NCBI GenBank assembly: GCA_022511125.1 | Contig: JAFLSD010000008.1 | Location: 1 to 64,000, forward strand | Source: Paramuribaculum sp. | GTDB lineage: Bacteria > Bacteroidota > Bacteroidia > Bacteroidales > Muribaculaceae | Reading direction: 5' to 3' | Length of the DNA stretch: 64,000 nt | Shown: positions 35,282-44,967 of the stretch, in pieces | Layout of the letters: every line of letters starts with the position of its first letter | How positions within the stretch are numbered: position 1 is the first letter of the stretch | Program-made: the position numbers and the translations under genes | The notes under the pieces: model-generated | What the model saw: the letters and a program-made list of their open reading frames with translations, nothing else | Told to the model about the DNA's origin: nothing | The model's database searches: none

Positions 35282-38200
35282 TTATTTCAATGCTATTCTG
35301 AGAACATCAGCCGTACGGATACGTGGTTTGAGTTCTCCTCCAATCAAGAGCACCTCTCCTTCGGGAGTCACCACCGCTCCAGCACCGGCGCGAGCAGCTT
35401 CAGGTGTCTGATCAGCTATTGCCCATTTTTCTGTTACCGGATCAAACACTAAAACAAGATCGTTGAAACGATACCATTCTATCGGGTGAGAGAGATAATC
35501 GGGAGCCTGATTGCGAAGAGCATTAAGAAAGATATCCTTATTCACTCCGCCGGCCACAACTATTTTCCCATCGGGCAATGTTGCAGCCACTCCTCCGCCG
35601 GTTGAGACATCCACACCTTCTTTATCGGTAGGTGCGGCTATCTTGTTCCATTTTTTCTTAGCCACGTTGTAAGCGTATCCATCTGTATCGAGCGACGCTT
35701 CACGACCATCTCCTTTGCCTGCAAATCCGCCCCACATATAAAGCGTAGGGCTGCCTTTGGCATCCTTGCTTCCGGCCAGAACAGGCTGTACCCTCGGATT
35801 TCCAGGGAATGAAGCAAGTTTTGTCCATCCTTTCGCCGTATCGGCCATGTCGAGGCAATAAAGATCGTTGGAAGGCTTGCCGTCGATATTTCCTCCTGCC
35901 ACGTAAACCTTTCCTTCAAGATAAGTAGCCGAGGTATTATCGACAGAATATGGGAACGAGGGCAGCTGTTTCAGCTCGGCTTTCCCTTCATCGTTAACAG
36001 TAAGAAGAAAGACGGTTGAAAGAGCCTCGGCGGGTGTCGTACCACCTATCAGGACGAGCCCTTCAGGTACGGTCACTCCCATACCGTACGCCATCGGAAA
36101 CGGAAGAAGTCCTATCTGTTCTGTTTTGATTCCGCCATCGGGAGTAGAGGTCAATGCATAAATTCCTTGATAAAACTTTTTCTGACTTCCCGGAGCCATA
36201 GGATTTGAGGGAAAATTACAACCCCCTGCTCTGATAACACATCCGTTGGCCATACCTACATAAGGGGCGGAGATACCTGCCTCAATCCCGTCCTCAACGA
36301 CAGGAGATTCAGCAACTGACATCTTGAAGGTGGAAGCAGGAAGACCATCGGCATTAACCAGATTGGCTCTCGTAAACGGCTGCCAGCCGTAACGTACGAA
36401 TCGCGGATTTTCTATTGACATACAAGTAATTTTTATGGTATTGTTATCTAATATTTCTACTTTCTCTGCCGGCTGATAAACCCTGTCAAATTCTGCCACT
36501 TCAAAAGTTCGGGGTGCCTGTCCGTCGGCCGTTGTCAGCCCCTCGGCATAGTCAAAAGTTAGCAAAAGGGTTCCGGGTGCTACTTTATTTACCTTCTTGA
36601 TTGTCGGCCCTTGAGGAGTCACGTTATTCATACTATAAACTCGGTTCAATGCCTGGCGACCCATTCTTTCTCCAACACTCTTTTTGTCTAAAGGGTGAAT
36701 GTTTAGCGAATCGCCGACATCGGAGATTACAGCCATTGCCACTCCCGGAATAGATTCCGACATTCGGCGTTGCGAATCGCGGAATTTTGGCCACGAGGGT
36801 CTTATTATTGAAGTCAATTGGGCGAATATAAACGGCATTTCCGGTTTGTTCCAATATGAGCGCCAATTGTCTACAAGCAGAGGGAAGAGACGCTCATGAA
36901 TCTCTATATTATGGTCGTTTGACTCGCCCTGATACCATATTACTCCCGCTATCGGATACTGATTTAGCGGTCTTACACCTGTTGAAAACAGATAAGATGG
37001 TTCGAAAGGATGACGATGTTTTTTATTTCCGTCGAGACCAAGATTGGTTTCTTCCATTCGCCTTACATACGGTTGAACCATATCGTTTTTCATCCAGTTC
37101 ACCAATATGTCCGGCTCATTATGTTCAAGAGCTTCAACTGATATCCATGCCTCAGTAGGCGAACCACCTATCGAATTGTTGATAATTCCTACGGGGACCT
37201 TAAGACTGTCGCGCAACATCTTTCCGAAATACCACGCAACACCTGAAAATTCTGCCGCAGTCAAAGAATCAGATTGTTTCCATACTGTTGGTTTATAATG
37301 ATCCAGATTGTCAATTAGGGCAGTCTTTTCTTCATCCCATTGAGCATTTTCAACTCTTACCTTTGGTTTCATGTCATAAAGACGGAGCATAGGATCGTTA
37401 AGTTGATTCTTGACTTCATCAAATGTTGAAGTTTCTGACAAAGGAAATGCCATGTTACTCTGTCCGGAAGCAAGCCAGACTTCGCCCAGCGCTACATCAT
37501 TGTAAACTATGGTTGTTTTCCCGTCTGTAACGGTCATTGTCAGCCCTGTTCCTTCGGCCATCGGAGGTAGAGTAACACTCCACTCACCTCTGTTGTTGGA
37601 AATATCGCTCAATTTATTTTTCCCGAGACTGACGGTTACCGTATCGCCTGCATTGGCAGTCCCCGATATCTTAAGAGGCATATATCTCTGGAGTACCATT
37701 CCGTCGCTATAGATAGAAGGCATCTGCAAACCTCCGAAATCGCCTGTGATAGCATTCCTCACATAATGGGCCATCATAGTGTGTCCGCGCACATCGGGGT
37801 GGATTGCATCGAATACCACTTCCTCTCTGTCTAAAAGTAAATCTCCGAAATCTATCAGTTCCGAACCCGACAGGTCTGCCACGACTGCAATATCCTTCCG
37901 GATCGAATCACGCCATGCCCTCACGCCTGATTTGAATCTTCTGTGGGTAGCCGGGAGTGGCGACAGATTGGCAAGAATCACCCTTACATCGGGATTAACA
38001 CATTTAAAAGTATCTATCAGAGCCAGATAATCCGTAATAAAATCGTCACTGAAATTATTATAATCCGGCAAATCAGTATCGTTCACACCAAGATGAATTA
38101 CCACTATATCCGGTTTGAAACTGATAGCTTGGTTAAATTCCTCCTGGACAACGTATGGACGATGTCCTTTTTTTAGCAACGTAGTCCCGTTTCTTCCGAA

Positions 38201-38416
38201 ATTCCCTACCTCATACTGCGCGCCTAACAATCTACCTAACTGAGCAGGATAGCTTTCAGTAAGCCGGTCATTCACTCCGTAACCATAAGTGATACTGTTG
38301 CCTACACACGCTACTTTAATTTTATTCTCTGAGTCCGTTTTCGCTGCACTTATTGCGGATGCATGCAACAAAACGCTCAAGATCAATAAGCCTAAAAATC
38401 TATTATGATGTTTCAA
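35282..38416 (-). CDS. SGNH esterase + sialate O-acetylesterase + NanM-type kelch mutarotase fusion
   Basis: A 1044-residue secreted protein (signal peptide about 1-24). Part 1 (about 32-225) is an SGNH/GDSL esterase: GNSITYG with S41, GVND with N112, and DAIHPD with D203 and H206. Part 2 (about 230-700) is a sialate O-acetylesterase domain: ASGQSNM with S320, WYQGES (494-499) and H574. Part 3 (about 715-1044) is a cyclically permuted kelch propeller of the NanM mutarotase type, with repeated GG strands such as VYVAGGNIDG and VLLIGGELK. It would deacetylate sialic acids in the periplasm and interconvert anomers before lyase action. Last gene of the operon, 9 bases after its paralog. Confidence 0.88.
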   Translation of the reverse strand: MKHHNRFLGLLILSVLLHASAISAAKTDSENKIKVACVGNSITYGYGVNDRLTESYPAQLGRLLGAQYEVGNFGRNGTTLLKKGHRPYVVQEEFNQAISFKPDIVVIHLGVNDTDLPDYNNFSDDFITDYLALIDTFKCVNPDVRVILANLSPLPATHRRFKSGVRAWRDSIRKDIAVVADLSGSELIDFGDLLLDREEVVFDAIHPDVRGHTMMAHYVRNAITGDFGGLQMPSIYSDGMVLQRYMPLKISGTANAGDTVTVSLGKNKLSDISNNRGEWSVTLPPMAEGTGLTMTVTDGKTTIVYNDVALGEVWLASGQSNMAFPLSETSTFDEVKNQLNDPMLRLYDMKPKVRVENAQWDEEKTALIDNLDHYKPTVWKQSDSLTAAEFSGVAWYFGKMLRDSLKVPVGIINNSIGGSPTEAWISVEALEHNEPDILVNWMKNDMVQPYVRRMEETNLGLDGNKKHRHPFEPSYLFSTGVRPLNQYPIAGVIWYQGESNDHNIEIHERLFPLLVDNWRSYWNKPEMPFIFAQLTSIIRPSWPKFRDSQRRMSESIPGVAMAVISDVGDSLNIHPLDKKSVGERMGRQALNRVYSMNNVTPQGPTIKKVNKVAPGTLLLTFDYAEGLTTADGQAPRTFEVAEFDRVYQPAEKVEILDNNTIKITCMSIENPRFVRYGWQPFTRANLVNADGLPASTFKMSVAESPVVEDGIEAGISAPYVGMANGCVIRAGGCNFPSNPMAPGSQKKFYQGIYALTSTPDGGIKTEQIGLLPFPMAYGMGVTVPEGLVLIGGTTPAEALSTVFLLTVNDEGKAELKQLPSFPYSVDNTSATYLEGKVYVAGGNIDGKPSNDLYCLDMADTAKGWTKLASFPGNPRVQPVLAGSKDAKGSPTLYMWGGFAGKGDGREASLDTDGYAYNVAKKKWNKIAAPTDKEGVDVSTGGGVAATLPDGKIVVAGGVNKDIFLNALRNQAPDYLSHPIEWYRFNDLVLVFDPVTEKWAIADQTPEAARAGAGAVVTPEGEVLLIGGELKPRIRTADVLRIALK

Positions 38417-38425
38417 TTTTCTATG

Positions 38426-40555
38426 TTATTTTATTTCAACTTTGAATGTCGATGTCGGAAGACCTTCTCCGTTTACAAGGTTGGCACGGGTGAAAGGTTG
38501 CCAGCCATATCTCACGAATTTAGGATTTTCAATTGAATTGTTTATCAACTTCAGAGTATTTCCGTTGATAATCTCTACCGATTCAACTGGAACATACAAA
38601 CCATCATACTGAGCCACTTCAAATGTGCGAGGCAATTCACCGTCTGAAGTTGTGAGACCTTCTGAATAATCGAATGTTAGAACAACGGTACCCGGCGCTG
38701 TTTTTTCAGCCTTTACTATTGTAGGACCTTGTGGAACCACATTCGAGAATCCATATACGTGATTTAAAGCCTGACGACCAAGACGCTCACCGATCGGACG
38801 TTTGTTCCGAGGATGCACGTCAAGTGAATCTCCATGATCCATCGAAACTGCCATCTCTACTCCCGGTAGAGAGTTGGCCAACAATCTCTGTGAATTGCGG
38901 AAGGTAGGCCAGGATGGGCGATTTATTGAGCTCAGCTGTACGAACAGGAAAGGCAATTCAGAATTGTTCCAGTTTTCACGCCAGCTTTCAACAAGCAGCG
39001 GGAATAACTGTTCGTGCAGCTCAACATTATGGGCATTTGATTCTCCCTGATACCATATCGCACCGGCTATTGGGTAAGCACCGAGCGGACGGATGCCGGC
39101 TGCGAAAAGATAAGCAGGTTCGTATGGATGACGATGAGAGGGCTTCTGTTGCGGTTCCGGTTTGCCGATATTTTCTAAAGCCCTCTTCTGCACCCATGGC
39201 TGAAGATAGTCGTTATTATGCCAGTTTGCAAGAATTTCAGGCATACCGTGTTCCAGAGTCTCAATGTCTATCCATGATTCTGCCGGTGAACCTCCTATTG
39301 CATTAGAGATTATGCCTACAGGAACATTGAGAGAATCTCTGAGCATTTTACCGAAATACCAGGCAACAGCAGAATATTTACCTGCATCTGAAGCTGTCGA
39401 CTCTTCCCAATGTGAAGGGAGATAATGCATGAGGCGGTCTGTTAGCTGTTTCTTTTCGTCAGACCATTCCGGTGGATTTGTGAGAGCCACCGGCTTCATA
39501 TCGAAAAATCTTAACAGGGAATCGTTGAGAATCTCTTTATCGGCATTGAATGTGGTGGTATTACGCATTTGAAATTCCATATTGCTTTGTCCGGAAGCAA
39601 TCCATACCTCTCCTATAGCTACATCTTGGAACTGTAGCTTCTCTTTACCGTTACTTATAGTCATTTCGAGGCCTGTTGCTTCTTTCATCGGCGGAAGGGT
39701 TACGCTCCACGCTCCGCGATTATCGGCTGTTGCCATGCTTGAGTTTCCACCGATTGAAACCGTTACATTTGCACCGGCATTGGCTGTTCCGTTAATCACA
39801 AGTGGCTGGTTGCGCTGAAGAACCATCCTGTCACCGTACACCTCAGGGACACTCAACCCGCCGTAATCGCCAGTTATTGCGCCATAAACCGTATTTGCGA
39901 GAATTTCAGCACCTTCTATGTTGGGATGAATGCCATCCGGCAAAAGATTGGGACGGTCGCGCAACGCATCACCGAAATCGATTAACTCCGAACCTGTCAG
40001 TTCAGCTACGACAGGAATCGCTTCTCGGATAAAGTCGCGCCAGATGCGAGTGCCCGATTTATATCTGCGATGACTTGACAATAGTGGCGATAAATTGGCT
40101 AAAATAACTCTTACATTTGGATTTACTGCTTTCAAGGAGTCAATAAGTGCAACATAATCTTCCACGAAGAAATCTCCCGAATCAGGCCAATCACGAGGAT
40201 CGGTATCGTTTATTCCAAGATGGATAACGGCTATATCTGGTGCAAAATTAATTGCCGCAGCATACTCCTCCTGCTCGTTATAAGGACGGTGACCTTTCCT
40301 TAACAGAGTTGCACCGCTTTTTCCGAAATTACCCACTTCATATTTGTCGCCCAGAAGTTGTCCTAATTGGGCAGGATAATTATTTTTCTCGCGGTCGTCG
40401 ACAAGCATTCCGTAAGTGATACTGTTTCCAATGCAGGCCACTTTAGTGATTTTATCCTTCTTCGGATTTTTCTTCTGAGTCTTTGGAGAGGCTACTGAAC
40501 TGAGTGCGAAAAGACTCAGGATCAGATATCCGAACGTTTTATAGACAAGTTTCAT
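38426..40555 (-). CDS. Two-domain sialate O-acetylesterase (paralog 2)
   Basis: A 709-residue secreted protein with the same two esterase domains as its neighbours but no kelch part. After the signal peptide comes a Lys-rich linker, then the SGNH domain with GNSITYG (S45), GINDTD and DGIHPN, and a SASA domain with ASGQSNMEF, WYQGESN and DVHPRNKR. It closely resembles the proteins on both sides over the full length, so the three genes arose by tandem duplication. Two-domain sialate esterases of this kind are known from Tannerella NanS. The likely role is removal of O-acetyl groups at different positions of sialic acid. Confidence 0.88.
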   Translation of the reverse strand: MKLVYKTFGYLILSLFALSSVASPKTQKKNPKKDKITKVACIGNSITYGMLVDDREKNNYPAQLGQLLGDKYEVGNFGKSGATLLRKGHRPYNEQEEYAAAINFAPDIAVIHLGINDTDPRDWPDSGDFFVEDYVALIDSLKAVNPNVRVILANLSPLLSSHRRYKSGTRIWRDFIREAIPVVAELTGSELIDFGDALRDRPNLLPDGIHPNIEGAEILANTVYGAITGDYGGLSVPEVYGDRMVLQRNQPLVINGTANAGANVTVSIGGNSSMATADNRGAWSVTLPPMKEATGLEMTISNGKEKLQFQDVAIGEVWIASGQSNMEFQMRNTTTFNADKEILNDSLLRFFDMKPVALTNPPEWSDEKKQLTDRLMHYLPSHWEESTASDAGKYSAVAWYFGKMLRDSLNVPVGIISNAIGGSPAESWIDIETLEHGMPEILANWHNNDYLQPWVQKRALENIGKPEPQQKPSHRHPYEPAYLFAAGIRPLGAYPIAGAIWYQGESNAHNVELHEQLFPLLVESWRENWNNSELPFLFVQLSSINRPSWPTFRNSQRLLANSLPGVEMAVSMDHGDSLDVHPRNKRPIGERLGRQALNHVYGFSNVVPQGPTIVKAEKTAPGTVVLTFDYSEGLTTSDGELPRTFEVAQYDGLYVPVESVEIINGNTLKLINNSIENPKFVRYGWQPFTRANLVNGEGLPTSTFKVEIK

Positions 40556-40608
40556 AATTAATCTGTTATATTTTGCAAGCTTGATAGAATTATTGGTTCA
40601 TTGATTCA

Positions 40609-42732
40609 TCATTTCACGTCGATCTTAAAAGTCGACGTGGGCAGACCATCAGAATTAACGAGATTCGCACGTGTATACGGTTGCCAACCGTAACGCACAT
40701 AACGGGGATTAAGTGATGACGGCACAACAAGTTTCAATGTATTGTCATTAAGAATTTCCACGGATTCAACTGGTTGATAAGCGCCTTCATATTGAGCCAC
40801 TTCAAAAGTCCTTGGAGATTTGCCGTCTGATGTTGTCAGACCCTCGGCATAATCGAAAGTAAGTATAATTGTGTTTGCTCCGGTTTTTTCAGCTTTTAAG
40901 ATTGTCGGACCCTGAGGAGTCACTTTCTTCATCCCGTAAACACGATTTAAAGCCTGTCTGCCAAGTCGTTCTCCTATGGGACGTTTGTTCTTTGGATGAA
41001 TATCCAGAGAATCGCCCCAATCCATCGATACAGCCATCGATACACCGGGAATGGCCTCGGCAAGTTCCCTCTGCGAATTTCTGAATTTTGGCCATGAATC
41101 GCGGTTCATAGTACTTAATTGGACGAAAATAAACGGCAATTCAGGATCATTCCAATTCGCTCGCCAGCTATCTACCAGCAGCGGGAATAATCTTTCGTGA
41201 ACTTCCACATTATGATCGTTTGATTCGCCCTGATACCATATTGCACCGGCTATTGGATAAGCTTCAAGTGGACGGATCGCGGCAGAGAAAAGATAAGACG
41301 GTTCGTAGGGATGTCTATGCTCGAGTCTTTCATTTTCGGCCGGTTCGCCGATATTTTTAAGGGCTCTCCATTTGACCCACGTTTGCAAATAATCGTTTTT
41401 ATACCAGTCCACAAGAATTTCGGGTATATTATGTTCCAACGTCTCGATATCTACCCAAGATTCTGCCGGAGAGCCGCCTAATGAATTGGAAATGATTCCT
41501 ACTGGAACATTCAATGAGTCTCTCAGCATCTTACCGAAATACCAGGCGACACCGGAAAACTTACCTGCATTTTCAGTGGTCGATTCATGCCATTTGGCCG
41601 GATAAAAATATTTCAAATCATCCGTAAGTTGTATCTGTTCCTCTGTCCAGCCTGTCGTAATGATATCTGCGATAGGTTTCACGTCGAAAAAGCGCAAAAG
41701 GGAATCATTGAACAATGGTTTATCTTGCTCAAATAAACTAGTACTCCGCAAAGGAAATTCCATATTGCTTTGACCTGACGCCACCCAAACTTCCCCAATA
41801 GCTACATTATCAAACTCAAGTGTCTTTTTACCATCGGTTACAGTCATGGTCAAACCCGTGGCTGCACTCATTGGGGGAAGTGTCACTGTCCATCTGCCGT
41901 GTTTGTCAGTTACACCTGACGCCGAATTCCCCCCTAACGTAACAGTTACTTTCTCGCCCGAATCATCCGTACCGTTGATAACAAGAGGTTTATTGCGCTG
42001 CAATACCATATAATCCCCATAAATTTCAGGTAGATTTAATCCACCGAAATCACCGGTTATAGCGCCGTAGACGGTCTTTGCAAGACGACCGGCGCCTTCG
42101 GCATTCGGATGTATTGCTTCCGGAAGAAGATTCGGACGGTCACGCAATGTCTCACCGAAGTCAATTAGTTCGGAGCCTGTGGCTGTAGCTATTATCGGGA
42201 TGAGTTCTCTCACTTGATCTCGCCACACCATAACGCCTGATTTAAAACGTGGGTGACTCGCCAATAACGGCGATAAATTGGCAAGGATTACCCTGACCTT
42301 GGGATTGACAGATTTGAACGAATCAATCAGGGCCACATAATCGCTCACAAAATTATCCCCGTATTCCGGCCAATCTGCCGGATCGAGATCATTCACCCCG
42401 AGATGAATCACTACGATATCAGGAACAAAATTGAGCGCATTGGTAAACTCTTCCTGTGCCATGTAAGGTTTATGGCCTTTTTTCAGTAAAGTCGTCCCTC
42501 CTTTTCCGAAATTAGCAACCTGATATTTCTCTCCCAACATTTTCCCGAGCTGAGCTGGATAATTGTTGTTTTCACGATCTTCAACAAGAAATCCGTATGT
42601 TATGCTATTCCCAACACATGCCACTTTTACCGGTTGGGCCTTCGCCTTGGCTTTCTTCGTCTTTGCTTCACCCGTGAAGGAGAAAATCGCTGAGAGAATG
42701 AAACACAAAATAAGTTTACCAATAACTTTCAT
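40609..42732 (-). CDS. Two-domain sialate O-acetylesterase (paralog 3)
   Basis: A 707-residue secreted paralog. It has a signal peptide (about 1-23), an Ala/Lys-rich linker, an SGNH domain with GNSITYG (S43), GVNDLD and EAIHPN, and a SASA domain with ASGQSNMEFPL, WYQGESNDHN and DIHPKNKR. It is nearer to paralog 2 than to the fused paralog 1 by eye. All catalytic residues appear intact, so none of the three copies looks like a decaying duplicate. It starts 1 base after the epimerase gene ends and is 53 bases ahead of paralog 2. Confidence 0.88.
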   Translation of the reverse strand: MKVIGKLILCFILSAIFSFTGEAKTKKAKAKAQPVKVACVGNSITYGFLVEDRENNNYPAQLGKMLGEKYQVANFGKGGTTLLKKGHKPYMAQEEFTNALNFVPDIVVIHLGVNDLDPADWPEYGDNFVSDYVALIDSFKSVNPKVRVILANLSPLLASHPRFKSGVMVWRDQVRELIPIIATATGSELIDFGETLRDRPNLLPEAIHPNAEGAGRLAKTVYGAITGDFGGLNLPEIYGDYMVLQRNKPLVINGTDDSGEKVTVTLGGNSASGVTDKHGRWTVTLPPMSAATGLTMTVTDGKKTLEFDNVAIGEVWVASGQSNMEFPLRSTSLFEQDKPLFNDSLLRFFDVKPIADIITTGWTEEQIQLTDDLKYFYPAKWHESTTENAGKFSGVAWYFGKMLRDSLNVPVGIISNSLGGSPAESWVDIETLEHNIPEILVDWYKNDYLQTWVKWRALKNIGEPAENERLEHRHPYEPSYLFSAAIRPLEAYPIAGAIWYQGESNDHNVEVHERLFPLLVDSWRANWNDPELPFIFVQLSTMNRDSWPKFRNSQRELAEAIPGVSMAVSMDWGDSLDIHPKNKRPIGERLGRQALNRVYGMKKVTPQGPTILKAEKTGANTIILTFDYAEGLTTSDGKSPRTFEVAQYEGAYQPVESVEILNDNTLKLVVPSSLNPRYVRYGWQPYTRANLVNSDGLPTSTFKIDVK

Positions 42733-42733
42733 T

Positions 42734-43936
42734 TCAAATGTTTAAAATATTATCGATTATCATCTGGCTCTTCACAAGCATTCTTGGAATATGGAACGGA
42801 CCTTTGAAAAGATTTCCCTTTGCTGTCTGAGCTACCGTTCCGTCCCGATGGAGATACCCGTACCATTCTCCGTATTCCGGATCCGGATGGTGACTGTAAG
42901 CCCAATCGTTCACAAGCTTATGCATCTCCAGATATTTTTCATCACCTGTAGCTTCATAAGCTAAGAGGGCAGCTATTATCCCTTCGGTCTGAGGCCACCA
43001 GAATTTCATATCCTGCGAATAATCTTGAGCCGGGAATCCTTTACAATCGCGGAAATTTATTATTCCTCCGAATTTTTTGTCCCAGCCCCATTCCCACGAC
43101 CAGTCAAGAATCTGAAGGGCCATTTCTTTTATTTCCTTACCGCTGCCTTCATTCCAACCGCGGTAACGAGCCTCATCAAGAAGGAACCATGCAGTTTCGA
43201 TACAATGACCCGGATTGATAACCCTTCCGTTGATGGTATCGATGAGTTGTCCATCAGGAGTTACCATTTCCAGTAGAGCTTTATATTCAGGATGCATGAA
43301 ATAATGCTTTATAGCATAGATCGATTCCTCTATCTGCTTGTCCAGAACAGGATCCTGAATCACATTACGAATCAATGCTGCGGTACTGATCAGAATCATA
43401 GTTATCGAATGTCCTATCGCCTTCTGTTCCGGAAGATACTTTGGCTCGAGAATGCCGGGAGTATTCACGAACCGTTCTATATCTTTGAACAACTTTAGAG
43501 CCTTCTCAGCGTAGCTCCTGTCGCCTGTCGCCAAAGAATATTCACTCATGGCGATAGCTGCAAAACATTCCGAGAATACGTAACGTCGTTTTCTCAGTGG
43601 TTTACCGTCGGCAGTTACTTCAAAGTACATCCTTCCATCCTTGTCGAAACAATATTTTTCGATGAAATCAAGACAACTTTTAGCCATCTCGAGATATTCC
43701 GGACGTTTCTCCACTCTAAGATAAGCGAAAGAATATGTAAATGCAGTCCTCCCTTGAAACCAGACAGATTTCGTTGAATCCATCAGACGGCCTTCTCGAT
43801 CAAGACAAGTATAGATACCACCGTTTACTTTGTCCAGACCGTGACGGAGCCAGAAAGGAAGAATATTGTCCAGCAAATCGCGACGATAGTGTTCGCGCCA
43901 ATGAGAGAGATAACTTTTTGTATCAGTATTCCACAT
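42734..43936 (-). CDS. N-acylglucosamine 2-epimerase (ManNAc to GlcNAc)
   Basis: A 400-residue alpha/alpha-barrel enzyme of the AGE family. Catalytic histidines are expected at H244 (NPGHCIETAWFLL) and H382 (KGPFHIPRM). The start WREHYRRDLLDNILPFWLRHGLD and GGIYTCLDREGR are characteristic. It converts N-acetylmannosamine, released by NanA, to N-acetylglucosamine. This is the route described for Bacteroides fragilis, where no ManNAc kinase is used. It lies between nanA and the esterase genes, behind a 15-bp intra-operon hairpin. Confidence 0.93.
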   Translation of the reverse strand: MWNTDTKSYLSHWREHYRRDLLDNILPFWLRHGLDKVNGGIYTCLDREGRLMDSTKSVWFQGRTAFTYSFAYLRVEKRPEYLEMAKSCLDFIEKYCFDKDGRMYFEVTADGKPLRKRRYVFSECFAAIAMSEYSLATGDRSYAEKALKLFKDIERFVNTPGILEPKYLPEQKAIGHSITMILISTAALIRNVIQDPVLDKQIEESIYAIKHYFMHPEYKALLEMVTPDGQLIDTINGRVINPGHCIETAWFLLDEARYRGWNEGSGKEIKEMALQILDWSWEWGWDKKFGGIINFRDCKGFPAQDYSQDMKFWWPQTEGIIAALLAYEATGDEKYLEMHKLVNDWAYSHHPDPEYGEWYGYLHRDGTVAQTAKGNLFKGPFHIPRMLVKSQMIIDNILNI

Positions 43937-43959
43937 AACTATGTATAATTTAAAGAGTT

Positions 43960-43996
43960 ATGTTATGAAGCCCCTTTTTGTGGGGCTTCATAACAT
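43960..43996 (-). promoter_or_regulatory. Perfect 15-bp hairpin between nanA and the epimerase gene
   Basis: ATGTTATGAAGCCCC (43960-43974) and its exact complement (43982-43996) flank a 7-base loop. It lies inside the operon and no long T-run follows on the minus strand. It may act as a partial terminator or as an mRNA processing or stability element. Confidence 0.6.
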
Positions 43997-44011
43997 TTAA
44001 ATTTAGTCAGA

Positions 44012-44929
44012 TCAGAGTAGGTTGCAACGGGAGAAGAAGCCGATAGCTTCAAGGTCAGCTTTGAGTTCCTGTTCTTCCTTGTCAGTAAGATTTTGGAAAG
44101 GAACGCGGTTTTTACCAAGATCCAGACCTATCAGCTTCATGATTCGTTTCCCTCCAACAATATTACCGCGATATTTAACGATAACATTGATAACTTCCTG
44201 AGAGAAATTCTGATGTTCGCGGGCAGCTTCTATGTCACCGCGGTTCCAATCTTCAATTATAGCCACGAGCTCGCGTCCGTTGTAATTTGTCGTACCTCCG
44301 ATACCTCCTTGTGCGCCTCCCATTGCAAGCGACGGAAGAATAGTTTCATCCTGGCCGTGGAGCATATCATACTTCCCGTTCTTGTACAGACGGCACTGAT
44401 TGTATTCATAAATACTTTCGAAAGTATATTTGATGCCTGCAAAGTTGGGAACACGTCCATCCACTGCTTCAAGAAGTTTCACCATAGGCAGGTAAGCTCC
44501 GTTGAAAGCAGGTATATGATAGTAATAGAATGGGAGTTCGGGAGCACCTGATGCTATTATTTCGATATATTTTACGAGCTCTTCTATTCGATTGATTTTG
44601 GGGAAAGGAGGTGCCATTGCGCCTATTGCATCTGCACCTATTTCCGCAGCATGGCGAGCAAGTTCCTTACTGTCCTTTGCACAGCAACTGCCCACATGAA
44701 CTATGATCATGAAATCTTCCGGTTTTGCTTTCACCCACGCTTCAGCAAGCTTTTTACGCTCATCGGTTGTAAGCATATAGCCTTCGCCTGACGAACCATT
44801 CACAAACGCTCCTTTCAGACCGTTCTTCTTAAGCATCTTAGCATATTGAGGGATAATGTCATAGTTAACTTCGCCGTTCTCTAAAAAAGGAGTAAACGGA
44901 GCATCGATCAAACCTTTGATTTTTTCCAT
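44012..44929 (-). CDS. nanA: N-acetylneuraminate lyase
   Basis: A 305-residue class I aldolase that splits N-acetylneuraminate into N-acetylmannosamine and pyruvate. The carboxylate-binding GSSGEG is at 45-50. The catalytic tyrosine is Y137 (YYYHIP), and the Schiff-base lysine is K167 (GIKYTFES), both in the usual NanA places. It lies 38 bases behind the transporter gene. Confidence 0.96.
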   Translation of the reverse strand: MEKIKGLIDAPFTPFLENGEVNYDIIPQYAKMLKKNGLKGAFVNGSSGEGYMLTTDERKKLAEAWVKAKPEDFMIIVHVGSCCAKDSKELARHAAEIGADAIGAMAPPFPKINRIEELVKYIEIIASGAPELPFYYYHIPAFNGAYLPMVKLLEAVDGRVPNFAGIKYTFESIYEYNQCRLYKNGKYDMLHGQDETILPSLAMGGAQGGIGGTTNYNGRELVAIIEDWNRGDIEAAREHQNFSQEVINVIVKYRGNIVGGKRIMKLIGLDLGKNRVPFQNLTDKEEQELKADLEAIGFFSRCNLL

Positions 44930-44967
44930 AATTTATGATTTTTAGTTTTAATGTATCGTATTTGAGA

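Noticed and set aside
35282-42732. Kelch-less paralogs as truncated, decaying copies
   Set aside because: Both have intact catalytic motifs and end cleanly at the same domain boundary, so they look functional.
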